Below are positions 9,510 to 17,929 of a stretch of 64,000 nucleotides of DNA, one piece after another. Positions within the stretch are counted from its first letter, which is position 1, and the number at the start of each line of letters is the position of its first letter. The DNA is from Bacteroides sp. (lineage in GTDB: Bacteria > Bacteroidota > Bacteroidia > Bacteroidales > Muribaculaceae). The notes beneath the pieces were generated by a model. The model was given only the letters and a program-made list of their open reading frames with translations. It made no database searches and was not told the DNA's origin. The stretch lies in assembly GCA_014801815.1 (NCBI GenBank), contig JAAVDM010000049.1, positions 1-64,000 on the forward strand. The letters run 5' to 3'. The translations under genes and the position numbers were made by a program.

Positions 9510-10931
9510 ATGAATAAAGCACGTTATCTCATTCTCGCCTTTATAAGCGCTCTGATAGGGTTGGCCATGACAGCCTGTATCTCCGACGATTTCTCGACCT
9601 CGCCCGATGACAGGCTCACATTCTCTACCGACACCGTAAGTTTCGATACCGTCTTTACGGGACAAGGTACACCTACAGCACGTCTGTTAGTATTCAATCA
9701 CGCAAAAAAGGCTGTCAATATCTCTTCGATACGTTTCGCCCGACAGGATACGGAGTTCTCACTTAATGTCGATGGCATGAGCGGTGAGACTTTCAGCGAC
9801 GTCGAGATTCGTGGCGGCGACTCTATCTATGTGTTCATCGAGTGTAATCTGCCCGAGTCTGCCAATAAAGAACCACATCTTGTCAGCGACCGCCTGCAGT
9901 TTGTCACTAACGGTGTGACACAAGAAGTCGAGGTCGAGGCGTACGGTCAGAACGTTACCCGACTGCGTGGCACAGTGCTGACGGAAGATACCTATTTCAA
10001 TGATTCCGTACCTTACGTAGTGACCGATTCTCTGATTGTAGAAGCCGGTGCCACACTCTATGCCGCTCCCGGCACGCGCCTGCTGTTCCATGACAAGGCG
10101 AAATTAGTGGTACGCGGACGTATCGAGGCCGTCGGCGAACCGGGACGGCTCGTCCAGCTGCGCGGTGATCGTCTTGACAACGTATTGCCGGACGTGCCGT
10201 ACGCCATACTTGCCGGACAGTGGCAGGGTGTGAACATAGCCTCCGGTTCATTCGACAACCGTCTGGAGTACGTCCAGATGCAATCTACAGTCGAGGGTCT
10301 GACAATAGATTCCTGCGCACTCGATGACCGCACACGCCTGACGCTGGTCAACAGCTGGCTGCACAATTCTCAAGGCTCGGTACTGACTTCCCGATATGCC
10401 CGTGTCAACGCATACGGAGTATGCTTCTCGGAAGCGGCTAATGCTGTAGTATCGCTTACCGGCGGTGTACATGATTTCAGCCAGTGTACTATATCCAATT
10501 ATTATCTCTTCTCGGGTTCAGGCGAACCGTTGCTGTATCTGTCACACCTCTACCCCGATGACCGTATCGGCAATTCAGCGCCACTGATGCAGGCTGACTT
10601 CGGCAACTGTATACTGTACGGAATGCGTTCCTCAATCAATACCTCCAGTCTTGCCGACACTAATGTGTATCTGCGCTATGTATTACTCAAAGAGAATGGT
10701 GAAGACGACGATCATTTCATTTTATGTCTGTGGGGAAAAGACCCCCTGTTTTATACAGTGCGTGAGGATTACTATTTCAATTATCGTCTGCGTCCTGAGT
10801 CACCGGCCATCGCAGCAGGCAACCCTACCTTAGTAGCTGCTCCCACACTCACCGACATCGACGGACTGCCACGTCTCTCGGCAGGCGCTCCCGACCTCGG
10901 TGCATACGTCTACGTTGCTCCGGCCGAATGA
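9510..10931 (+). CDS. Lipoprotein with predicted right-handed beta-helix
   Basis: A signal peptide with lipobox LAMTAC (Cys about 23) marks it as a lipoprotein. An Ig-like N-terminal region follows (about residues 35-140, including TVSFDTVFTGQG). After it comes a repetitive region with beta-helix character (LIVEAGATLYAAPGTRLLFH, AKLVVRGRIEAVG, LEYVQMQSTVEGLTIDSC). The end, DIDGLPRLSAGAPDLGAYVYV, is typical of pectate-lyase-like or choice-of-anchor Q proteins in Bacteroidales. No catalytic residues can be assigned. It probably forms an operon with the NERD gene upstream and possibly galM 44 nt downstream. Confidence 0.75.
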   Translation: MNKARYLILAFISALIGLAMTACISDDFSTSPDDRLTFSTDTVSFDTVFTGQGTPTARLLVFNHAKKAVNISSIRFARQDTEFSLNVDGMSGETFSDVEIRGGDSIYVFIECNLPESANKEPHLVSDRLQFVTNGVTQEVEVEAYGQNVTRLRGTVLTEDTYFNDSVPYVVTDSLIVEAGATLYAAPGTRLLFHDKAKLVVRGRIEAVGEPGRLVQLRGDRLDNVLPDVPYAILAGQWQGVNIASGSFDNRLEYVQMQSTVEGLTIDSCALDDRTRLTLVNSWLHNSQGSVLTSRYARVNAYGVCFSEAANAVVSLTGGVHDFSQCTISNYYLFSGSGEPLLYLSHLYPDDRIGNSAPLMQADFGNCILYGMRSSINTSSLADTNVYLRYVLLKENGEDDDHFILCLWGKDPLFYTVREDYYFNYRLRPESPAIAAGNPTLVAAPTLTDIDGLPRLSAGAPDLGAYVYVAPAE

Positions 10932-10975
10932 CGTCTGTATCAATACGATTTTTATTACTTTAGCTGTATCTTATC

Positions 10976-12037
10976 ATGAGCCATACTCTTCAGCGTTCGA
11001 CTGTAAAATCGCCTATAGGTGACATCGAAATCTTTACCCTGACCAATAAGCAGGGAGCCTCGGTCACTCTGTCATCTCTCGGTGCCGGAGTTATTTCCGT
11101 GCGTGTTCCCGACCGTGAAGGACGTCTTGACGAGGTGAGTCTGACATACGCCTCGCCTGTCGACTTCATCGACGATGCTCCTGCCTCGGGCAAGACACTC
11201 GGCCGTTATGCCAACCGTATAGCCGGTGCCAAATTCCGCCTTGAGAGCCGCAATGTGTGGCTTGAGGCCAATGACGGCCCTAACGCTCTGAACGGAGGTC
11301 GCAACGGTTTTCAGAACCGCCTGTGGCAGGTGGAGAGCGCGGGAAACAGTGAGGTGATATTCCGGCGTGTTTCAGAAGACGGCGAAGAGGGCTATCCGGG
11401 TCATCTGGTGGTCGATGTCCGTTACCGCTGGGACAATAAGTGTCGTCTGTCAGTCAGCTACGAAGCCTACACCGATATAACTACAATAATAAACCTCACC
11501 AATAACTGCTATTGGAATCTGCGCGGTGCCTCTTCCGGAAGTTCCGGTATGCTGGAACAGGAACTTTCCCTTAAAGCTGTGCTATACCTGCCCTGTAATC
11601 AGCAGCTGATACCACTCGGGCCGATGGAGCGTGTCATGGGCACCCCTATGGATTTTCTCAAACCCAAACCAATCGGGCAAGATATAAATGCGCCTTTCGA
11701 CGTATTGGCTCTCGATAACGGCTACAACACTCCTTTCATGCTTGACCGCTGGTGGCCCGGCACCTTCATCGAGGAAGCTGCCCGACTCTATGACCCCGTC
11801 AGCGGACGGTGTCTGACTATCGGCACCGACCAGCCCTCCGCCCTACTCTACACGGGCAATCATCTCGAAGCCGCTCCACCGGCACCCGACGGCACACCGC
11901 GTCAGCCCCATGATTTTGTTTCCATAACCATGCAGGGTGTACCCGATGCTCCCAACCGTCCGCATTTCCCTCACCAGACTCTTTTCCCTGAAGATATCTA
12001 CCGACGCCGTATAGTCTACACTTTCTCGGTGCTCTAA
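10976..12037 (+). CDS. galM: Aldose 1-epimerase (galactose mutarotase)
   Basis: GalM interconverts alpha and beta anomers of galactose and glucose before the Leloir pathway. Family features are GKTLGRYANRIAGAKF near the N-terminus, NDGPNALNGGRNGFQNRLW, the NLTNNCYWNLRG segment, the DNGYNTPF region, and LLYTGNHLEAAP. The final Glu and fold residues match the family, as does the length of 353. No signal peptide is seen, so it is cytoplasmic. A 3'-terminal relic of a second copy exists at 25459-25545. A perfect 28-bp hairpin ends transcription. Confidence 0.92.
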   Translation: MSHTLQRSTVKSPIGDIEIFTLTNKQGASVTLSSLGAGVISVRVPDREGRLDEVSLTYASPVDFIDDAPASGKTLGRYANRIAGAKFRLESRNVWLEANDGPNALNGGRNGFQNRLWQVESAGNSEVIFRRVSEDGEEGYPGHLVVDVRYRWDNKCRLSVSYEAYTDITTIINLTNNCYWNLRGASSGSSGMLEQELSLKAVLYLPCNQQLIPLGPMERVMGTPMDFLKPKPIGQDINAPFDVLALDNGYNTPFMLDRWWPGTFIEEAARLYDPVSGRCLTIGTDQPSALLYTGNHLEAAPPAPDGTPRQPHDFVSITMQGVPDAPNRPHFPHQTLFPEDIYRRRIVYTFSVL

Positions 12038-12050
12038 GGAGTCATTTCAA

Positions 12051-12109
12051 AATGTATAATAATCTGTAGAGACATACCAAAGGTATGTCTCTACAGATTA
12101 TTATACATT
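12051..12109. terminator. Very long perfect bidirectional terminator
   Basis: A 28-nt arm (12051-12078) pairs perfectly with 12082-12109 across a 3-nt loop. It lies between convergent galM and the Sel1-repeat gene and should stop transcription from both sides. Confidence 0.85.
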
Positions 12110-12134
12110 GATTAGAGTAGTGAACAATAACGAA

Positions 12135-13016
12135 TCAATCTTCTTCGACAGCATTGTCCTGTTCATCGGAATCATTATATAGGTTATTCTCCTGCAATAA
12201 CTCGGCAAGACTGTTCCACTCTTTGATTTTATTTTCATAGTGTGCTTTCTCTTCCTCGTTAAGTTCAGGATGTTCTGATATAAATTCCTCAAAGCAATCA
12301 GCTATAGATTTGGCTCCTCGCCAGTCACCATAAATGTAAGCATTCCTGAAGTATTCGATAGCTTTGTCATGATTTTTTTCACAACCGAGTCCATCGGCAT
12401 ATATCCAGCCCATACGATAGGAATATTCTTCCGGATCAAGAGCAGCAGCTACTTCTGTCCATTTGAAAAGCTGTGCAAGCCACTCCTCATTATCAAGATA
12501 ATCCGGCATGGTCAAATCCCAATAATAATCACTTAGTTTTCCGGCTGCTTCGGCATTGTCGTCAGCAATCGACTCGTAATATTCGACTCCGATTTCGGGG
12601 TCACCGCCCTGTGCCATATTCATGTAGTAATCACCGAGCCAAAGCCGAGCCGACTCCTGCCAATGGCTGTCAATCTCAGCGCACTTTTCGTAAAAACGTT
12701 CAGCATCGTAGTGATCATACTTCTGCCTCGGACCACCCTCGGACTGATCCGGAGTCTCGGCATTATCGCACATATACCCAAGCAGGTAGTAGCCGAGGGC
12801 GTCACCACCTTCAAATGCCGCTTCCTCTGCAAGTGAAAAACATTTGTCTAAGTCAACATCCACGCCGATACCTTCGTGATAGATATAGGCCAGCAGTCCT
12901 GTAGACTCCGGAGTGACCGGAGCATTTCGAACCATCTGATATGCTTGGCGGCAAACTTCGGGATTTCCCTCGTTACCGTCAAGCATATCAATAAACTTAT
13001 CTGTAAGAGTTATCAT
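12135..13016 (-). CDS. Sel1-like repeat protein, last gene of the chaperone/GTPase operon
   Basis: This acidic protein (about 293 residues) is built of TPR-like alpha-helical repeats of the Sel1 type. Examples are LLAYIYHEGIGVDVDLDKCF, YYLLGYMCDNAE and MGWIYADGLGCEKNHDKAIE. Such repeats usually mediate protein-protein contacts. The ORF-track start is a TTG; the ATG three codons later (13016) is preferred because it leaves just 1 nt after the upstream stop (TGATATG), a translational coupling arrangement. There is no signal peptide. Its position as the distal gene suggests a scaffold or target-recognition role in the system, which is inference. Confidence 0.75.
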   Translation of the reverse strand: MITLTDKFIDMLDGNEGNPEVCRQAYQMVRNAPVTPESTGLLAYIYHEGIGVDVDLDKCFSLAEEAAFEGGDALGYYLLGYMCDNAETPDQSEGGPRQKYDHYDAERFYEKCAEIDSHWQESARLWLGDYYMNMAQGGDPEIGVEYYESIADDNAEAAGKLSDYYWDLTMPDYLDNEEWLAQLFKWTEVAAALDPEEYSYRMGWIYADGLGCEKNHDKAIEYFRNAYIYGDWRGAKSIADCFEEFISEHPELNEEEKAHYENKIKEWNSLAELLQENNLYNDSDEQDNAVEED

Positions 13017-13017
13017 A

Positions 13018-13842
13018 TCAGTCAAATCTTACACGGGGATTCATCTGAGAAGGTGAATGCCAGTCAATGCCGTATTTTTCTTCTAATATTTCTCTTTTCA
13101 CACTCCATATACGAAAGCACAATTCTCTGTGACGCGGCACACTCTCAAACCTGTCATTCAACTCGTCCTCAAGGTCATAATAGATTTCTTCCCATTTATG
13201 GGTATATTCAACAGGGTCTTTCTTCAGACCTCCTATTTTCGGATTAATCATAATCTGAGTAAGTTCCTCCTTAGTAAAAAGCCGGCTGATAGCTGTCACA
13301 AACTCCTTATCCCACTCCTCTGTACGCCAAGGATCAGCCTCAAGAAGAAGATTAAGCTTTAAAAGTTTCTTTGCCAAAGGTTTGATTGACTCATCATCCG
13401 GATTCTCACGTAATACACTCCTTACATACATAAACAAGACCTTGTACAGAGCGTGATTATATACTGACTCTCCGAGGGCGGAACAGAATCTAGGAATAGT
13501 CTCCTTGTACACTTCCACCGGCGTCATATTATCATACATCAGACGTACGACACCGTTTGCCAGTTCCTCCATAGGACGGTAATCATTAAGCTCATCATAT
13601 GCCTCGGCGAGAAGTACATAGAGCTGCAGAAGAGTCAGGTCATGACTGTGGTCATAAGCTTCTCGCTGAAGCATATCGACAAGAGAGGAATAAATGAAAA
13701 CATCCTTCTCGTCCACATCATCGTCATTATCAGGCAAATTTCTCGGACTTAAGGCTAACGCCTCTTCCAGACGTTCATCTATTGATTTCGAAGTGTCATT
13801 GACAATACCGTCAACTGTTTTTTTTAATTTAGACTGCTTCAT
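13018..13842 (-). CDS. Unrecognised helical protein in the chaperone/GTPase operon
   Basis: I do not recognise this 274-residue protein. It is acidic and predicted to be almost wholly alpha-helical. An N-terminal lysine-rich stretch (KQSKLKKTVDGIV) precedes an acidic linker (DNDDDVDEKD). TPR-like helices such as LYVLLAEAYDELNDYRPME then follow. No transmembrane segment or signal peptide is seen. It follows the membrane GTPase by 34 nt and is coupled to the Sel1-repeat gene. A helical-repeat adaptor is the simplest guess. Confidence 0.65.
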   Translation of the reverse strand: MKQSKLKKTVDGIVNDTSKSIDERLEEALALSPRNLPDNDDDVDEKDVFIYSSLVDMLQREAYDHSHDLTLLQLYVLLAEAYDELNDYRPMEELANGVVRLMYDNMTPVEVYKETIPRFCSALGESVYNHALYKVLFMYVRSVLRENPDDESIKPLAKKLLKLNLLLEADPWRTEEWDKEFVTAISRLFTKEELTQIMINPKIGGLKKDPVEYTHKWEEIYYDLEDELNDRFESVPRHRELCFRIWSVKREILEEKYGIDWHSPSQMNPRVRFD

Positions 13843-13876
13843 ATCTGTATTCTGACGATAAAAAAATTTTTATGGA

Positions 13877-15634
13877 TTAGATATCTACTCCCAATTTAGC
13901 AAGTACCTCCTTCAGCGTTTTAGGATCGGAAATATTCTTAACCGTTGTCACACCGAAGTCTACGTTTCTGAACTTGTTGGTAGCCTGATTTACAGTCTCA
14001 GTCAGACCTAATTCCTCTTCGATATATTGTCTCGGTGTCTTTCCGTCAAGATAACCGAGATCACTTTTGGTCAGAAGGAAAAAGAAGTTTATATTCTTCA
14101 GCTTCCGTCCATGTTCCTCAAGTATAGAAGCCAACCGAGAGTAGGTACTTGCCGGCGATGAATGTTCGGACTCATTACGTGTCTTTATCCATACTTTTGC
14201 TTTCGAGCTTACACCGGGCATAAGCGGATCTACCATTGACGGGTCGATAATGAATACTATTGATTCAACATTCTTATAGAACTCCAGAGCTGTGGGAGTA
14301 CGCGACACATTTGTATCAAAGTTCTCACCTGCGACATCATAGAAGAACTGGTGCCAGGGGACAGGCGATAATTTACGTGGTAGCATAAGCTGAACGACTT
14401 TGAACCACTGACGCTGATCAGTCTGCACATTGGCTCCTTTCTTAATACGGTCAGCTATGGCTTGTATCTCAGTATCCGGAGTGGCATCGGTCTGGGTCGC
14501 CTTGGTCTTACGTGTTATAAGATCCAGTTCGGAGTAAAGGAAATAGGTCTTGCCTGATGAACGATGACCTACAATACCGATGTGTTTCTCCGTACCAAAT
14601 GATTTGTCACCGGTATGATGCTCCATATTCTTACAATTCTTACAACGGCGTTTCAGCTTGGCCTTACCATTGAAAATCATGGTAGGAAGCTGTTTATGAG
14701 TATCAGGGTTAGTCTGGTGAAACACTCCGTAAATACCCGGTTGAAGTCCTACCGGATGCACATGGTAGTTATCGACCATATACTCAAAGCCCTTGGTAGA
14801 ACCGCAGGAAGGACACGGACGCCGGATATCGTATATTTTCATCACCAGCCATTCAATACCCATAAGTATACCCATAAATATTATAAGCAGAGCGGCTATA
14901 GCCATAAAGATAACGGCAGGGCCGATAAACACAATGAGAAGCACATCCCAAAGATCTTTGAATATATAGAGAGTCCAGTCAAAGAAATTGAGATTGTTCA
15001 TGAAATCGAAACCCCAGTCGACAGAGAGCTGGCCCACACGTGCTATAGTTTCTTTGTTAACAAGAATCAGAGCGGCTACGATTCCGAATATTATTGCATA
15101 TAACCAGTTCTCGAAGAAAAAGATAATAGCCAGTCCAAGTGTTATCCAGCCTGCCCATACGAGTACAATCAGAAGAATCTTGAACACCCACAGTATACCA
15201 TACGCCCCTAAGCCTACTGCCATCAGAGTCACCATAGCAGCAAGGAAGGACAATATGAGACATCCGGTTAGTATAAGAACATTAATGTAAGGCTCCTTAT
15301 AGAACATCCAAAGCCTTTCCATTTTACCTCTTGTTAAAGGCTTCCATTTATCAAGAGTCTCCGTATTTGCCAAAAGCCATCGTATCACTATCCACATATA
15401 CAATCCGGTCAGAACCACAATCAGCAGATACAGTAACCACGATGGAGCGTTAGACTTTGCATCTACAAGAGCAAAGCGATACAGAATACTGTTCCAATAA
15501 TTCTTCAGAAAACCGACATTACTGTCATTGGTATATTTGACATTGATTTCGGCAGTCTTTGTAGTCATAACACTTCCGGGTGTCGTATATTCACGCTCAA
15601 TAGTTTTGATGTGTTTGCCCCGACTGTTAAACAC
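13877..15634 (-). CDS. Polytopic membrane GTPase with zinc ribbon (double-GTPase-like family)
   Basis: Hydrophobic segments at about 65-88, 114-146, 148-192 and 229-264 form a multi-pass membrane region. A four-Cys zinc ribbon follows (CPSCGS about 274, CKNCKN about 331), then a P-loop GTPase domain: Walker A GHRSSGKT about 356-363, switch-like FYDVAGENFD about 431-440, and base-recognition TKSD. The soluble GTPase two genes upstream shares the zinc ribbon, xSSGKS/T loop and DxAGENF motif, so they are paralogues. The start is uncertain. The track starts at GTG (15634), an ATG lies at 15568, and coding-like sequence continues upstream without an ATG. The pairing suggests signalling at the membrane. 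Confidence 0.78.
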   Translation of the reverse strand: MFNSRGKHIKTIEREYTTPGSVMTTKTAEINVKYTNDSNVGFLKNYWNSILYRFALVDAKSNAPSWLLYLLIVVLTGLYMWIVIRWLLANTETLDKWKPLTRGKMERLWMFYKEPYINVLILTGCLILSFLAAMVTLMAVGLGAYGILWVFKILLIVLVWAGWITLGLAIIFFFENWLYAIIFGIVAALILVNKETIARVGQLSVDWGFDFMNNLNFFDWTLYIFKDLWDVLLIVFIGPAVIFMAIAALLIIFMGILMGIEWLVMKIYDIRRPCPSCGSTKGFEYMVDNYHVHPVGLQPGIYGVFHQTNPDTHKQLPTMIFNGKAKLKRRCKNCKNMEHHTGDKSFGTEKHIGIVGHRSSGKTYFLYSELDLITRKTKATQTDATPDTEIQAIADRIKKGANVQTDQRQWFKVVQLMLPRKLSPVPWHQFFYDVAGENFDTNVSRTPTALEFYKNVESIVFIIDPSMVDPLMPGVSSKAKVWIKTRNESEHSSPASTYSRLASILEEHGRKLKNINFFFLLTKSDLGYLDGKTPRQYIEEELGLTETVNQATNKFRNVDFGVTTVKNISDPKTLKEVLAKLGVDI

Positions 15635-15742
15635 GTTGGCTTTAGTCCAGTGACCATGGGAGTCTGTCTCATATTTATACGTATATTTGTCAACAGGACA
15701 TAATTTAGCCTTATTATTTTTTTCTTCTTTCTATTATTACTC

Positions 15743-16735
15743 TTATTCCATTTGCTTATCTGAAATTGTCTCATCACGATCAAGCGCTATCCCATCGTTT
15801 GCAAACTTACGGATACGATCAAAAAGAGAAGATTCAAGTAGATTGATAACCCGGGGAACAGATGTTGTATAGTCAACGACAATAAAAAACTCCTCATCTA
15901 TACGTGTAGTATTCTGACTCAGCACCACAATCATGTCAAGGTCTTCAGGCACACCGGTATAATATAAAGTATTAGCCTGAAATTGCAGATGCCGTGTAAG
16001 AGTTAGAGGAAGTTTCGAAAGAGTGTACAGCAGATCCGGGATTTGGCTGTCGTCAAGACGTACTACAAGTTTCTTCGCTTCCACAGTCCCGTCCTTACCT
16101 GCATTTCTGGAGCGATGCATCGCCGTCAGCAGACCTAAGGCTACCTCTGTCAGAAAATTACCATCCTCATAATCAGCCGGAGCGAAAGAAATCTTTTCAG
16201 AAGGTAAAGGAGCAGGATCTCCCACAAGCAGTGTGCGAATCTCGGCATTAGCCGGTGTAAGACGCTTATCTGCAGGGAGAAATTTATTTTGTCTCATCAT
16301 CGCTGCAAACGCCGTAATGTCAGGCTGCTCATTAAATACAGCTAAGTGAGCGATGTAATTAGAGCCGTCACGGCGTGCCGAATCAATATCGGCAAAGAAA
16401 CCGTAATCGCTCACCACATAGAGAGTACGTCCTGCTACCCATACTTTTTTACCATTACTCAGAGTTACTTCACGGAATGTGTACAGCGACGGGTAACAAT
16501 CCTCTATTAACGGGGTAGCTATTATGTCGCTCTCTGTGGCCTTCTGGGCTGTGGGCAGAGAATAATTGACCATTGCCGACTGTACAATCTCAGCGGCCTC
16601 TTCTGAAGTAAGACCCGGACTGTGAGTACGAAGACCGAAGCCGGAAGCACCGGTATTTATGGATTTCTGGGTAGAGCTCCAGATTATCTGCTCGTAAGGA
16701 TATTCCTTCGGCCTGAAAGGATCTGTAATAGTCAT
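15743..16735 (-). CDS. GTPase-associated GAP1-N2-like protein
   Basis: This 330-residue protein lies between the two GTPase genes (6 nt after the soluble one). The N-terminus has IIWSSTQKSINTGASGFGLR followed by THSPGL, the pattern I associate with the N-terminal domain of GTPase-associated protein 1 (GAP1-N2). That family was described computationally beside paired GTPases in conflict systems. The rest has mixed alpha/beta character (GKKVWVAGRTLYVVSDYGFF; ILDLLYTLSKLP-like helices near residue 235). The family assignment is from memory of the motif and from context, and no search was run. A regulator or effector of the adjacent GTPases is the likely role. It could instead be an unrelated protein of unknown function. 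Confidence 0.55.
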   Translation of the reverse strand: MTITDPFRPKEYPYEQIIWSSTQKSINTGASGFGLRTHSPGLTSEEAAEIVQSAMVNYSLPTAQKATESDIIATPLIEDCYPSLYTFREVTLSNGKKVWVAGRTLYVVSDYGFFADIDSARRDGSNYIAHLAVFNEQPDITAFAAMMRQNKFLPADKRLTPANAEIRTLLVGDPAPLPSEKISFAPADYEDGNFLTEVALGLLTAMHRSRNAGKDGTVEAKKLVVRLDDSQIPDLLYTLSKLPLTLTRHLQFQANTLYYTGVPEDLDMIVVLSQNTTRIDEEFFIVVDYTTSVPRVINLLESSLFDRIRKFANDGIALDRDETISDKQME

Positions 16736-16741
16736 CGGGAC

Positions 16742-17917
16742 TTATTTTTTGAGAGGAAGTGGAAAATTGAGTTTATTTAAAATCCACACTAACGGGTCAA
16801 GTACTCTGAAAGGATTTAACTCGCTTGTCAGATTGGTGCCTTTCGGAGCACTGCCGAGGGCCGAAACTCCGAAGAAGCAGACATTCTTATCGGCATCTTT
16901 CCAGTTATTGTCGATATTATTGATGAAGTCCGGTTGTCTCCATACTCTATCAAGAATACTTTTGATACTCTTGCTGTTCATCTCGAATTCCTTGAGATTT
17001 ATACCGTCAGTCATCAGATAAGGAGAGTTAGTTTTCAGACCGGCTATAGAACAATCCTGAAAACGCTCATCTCCGGAAGTTATATAGTCGATTTTACTGA
17101 AGACAACTGCCATGGGCTTTGAGAACATGGCTTTGGCCTCCTCATTGCCCTCCTGAAAATGACCTAAGAGAGCTGATAGAATAGAATCGAAACCGGTATC
17201 GGCTTTCGGTTTACCGAGACGCTTACGCACTGCGTCGATATTCTCTGTATCCACAAGATATAGAATCGCATCCGATTTGGTAAGAAATTTCACATTCTCG
17301 GCAATGTTGGCCGTCTGTCCGAAATTCTCACCTGCAGTATCATAGAACACTAAATGCATTGACTCTCCTTTAGGAGAAGTCAGAGTGAAAATCATCGGAA
17401 TGCGTGAACGGAAATCGCCTACGGCAGTCTGATCGACACATCTGCTGTTGTTATACAGAGGATTATAAAAATCGTTCTTATAACGGTTTTCAGTCTGTAA
17501 CTCACTTTGCTCGGCCACATTCTTATACTCGAGTCCAAGTCGACCGAGTCTGTTTACATTCCTGCGCAGTTCCTCTATCAACACCGCTATATAGTTCGAC
17601 TTACCGCTGCTTCGCGCTCCTACTATAGAAATGATTTTGCCGCCGTTGAGTACCATGTCGTTAGGTATTCTGTTATGACACTTAGGGCAAAGCATCATGT
17701 AGGTTTTCTTTTTACAGTCAGGACATACGGCTGATTTCGGCGTGCCGAATGACAGCAGTCCCCGCTTCGGCACTATAGAGCGTCCCTGGGGATTCACAGG
17801 TGTAGGTTTCCAGAAATTTTTATATTTCTCATCTTCAACTTTCTTACAACGGCATAGGAAATGTACGTTTGCGCTGTCGAATGATTCGAAACAATAGGGA
17901 CATGTAACTTTACTCAT
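16742..17917 (-). CDS. Soluble zinc-ribbon GTPase (double-GTPase-like family)
   Basis: The N-terminus carries cysteine pairs (CPYCFESF, CRCKK, CPDCKKK, CPKCHNR) consistent with two zinc ribbons over the first 85 residues. The P-loop is IVGARSSGKSNYIAVLIEEL at about 95, followed by YDTAGENFGQ and the base-recognition FSKID. The GTPase core is closest to its operon partner at 13877, sharing xSSGK(S/T) and D(T/V)AGENF. No transmembrane segment is seen. It starts 12 nt after the stop of the interrupted J-like/FN3 gene. It is likely a nucleotide-dependent switch working with the GAP1-like protein encoded next. Confidence 0.8.
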   Translation of the reverse strand: MSKVTCPYCFESFDSANVHFLCRCKKVEDEKYKNFWKPTPVNPQGRSIVPKRGLLSFGTPKSAVCPDCKKKTYMMLCPKCHNRIPNDMVLNGGKIISIVGARSSGKSNYIAVLIEELRRNVNRLGRLGLEYKNVAEQSELQTENRYKNDFYNPLYNNSRCVDQTAVGDFRSRIPMIFTLTSPKGESMHLVFYDTAGENFGQTANIAENVKFLTKSDAILYLVDTENIDAVRKRLGKPKADTGFDSILSALLGHFQEGNEEAKAMFSKPMAVVFSKIDYITSGDERFQDCSIAGLKTNSPYLMTDGINLKEFEMNSKSIKSILDRVWRQPDFINNIDNNWKDADKNVCFFGVSALGSAPKGTNLTSELNPFRVLDPLVWILNKLNFPLPLKK

Positions 17918-17929
17918 GAGGTTTTGAAT

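Noticed and set aside
15565-15783. 72-codon ORF overlapping the membrane GTPase start
   Set aside because: Lysine-rich out-of-frame shadow; the coding-like reading is in the GTPase frame.
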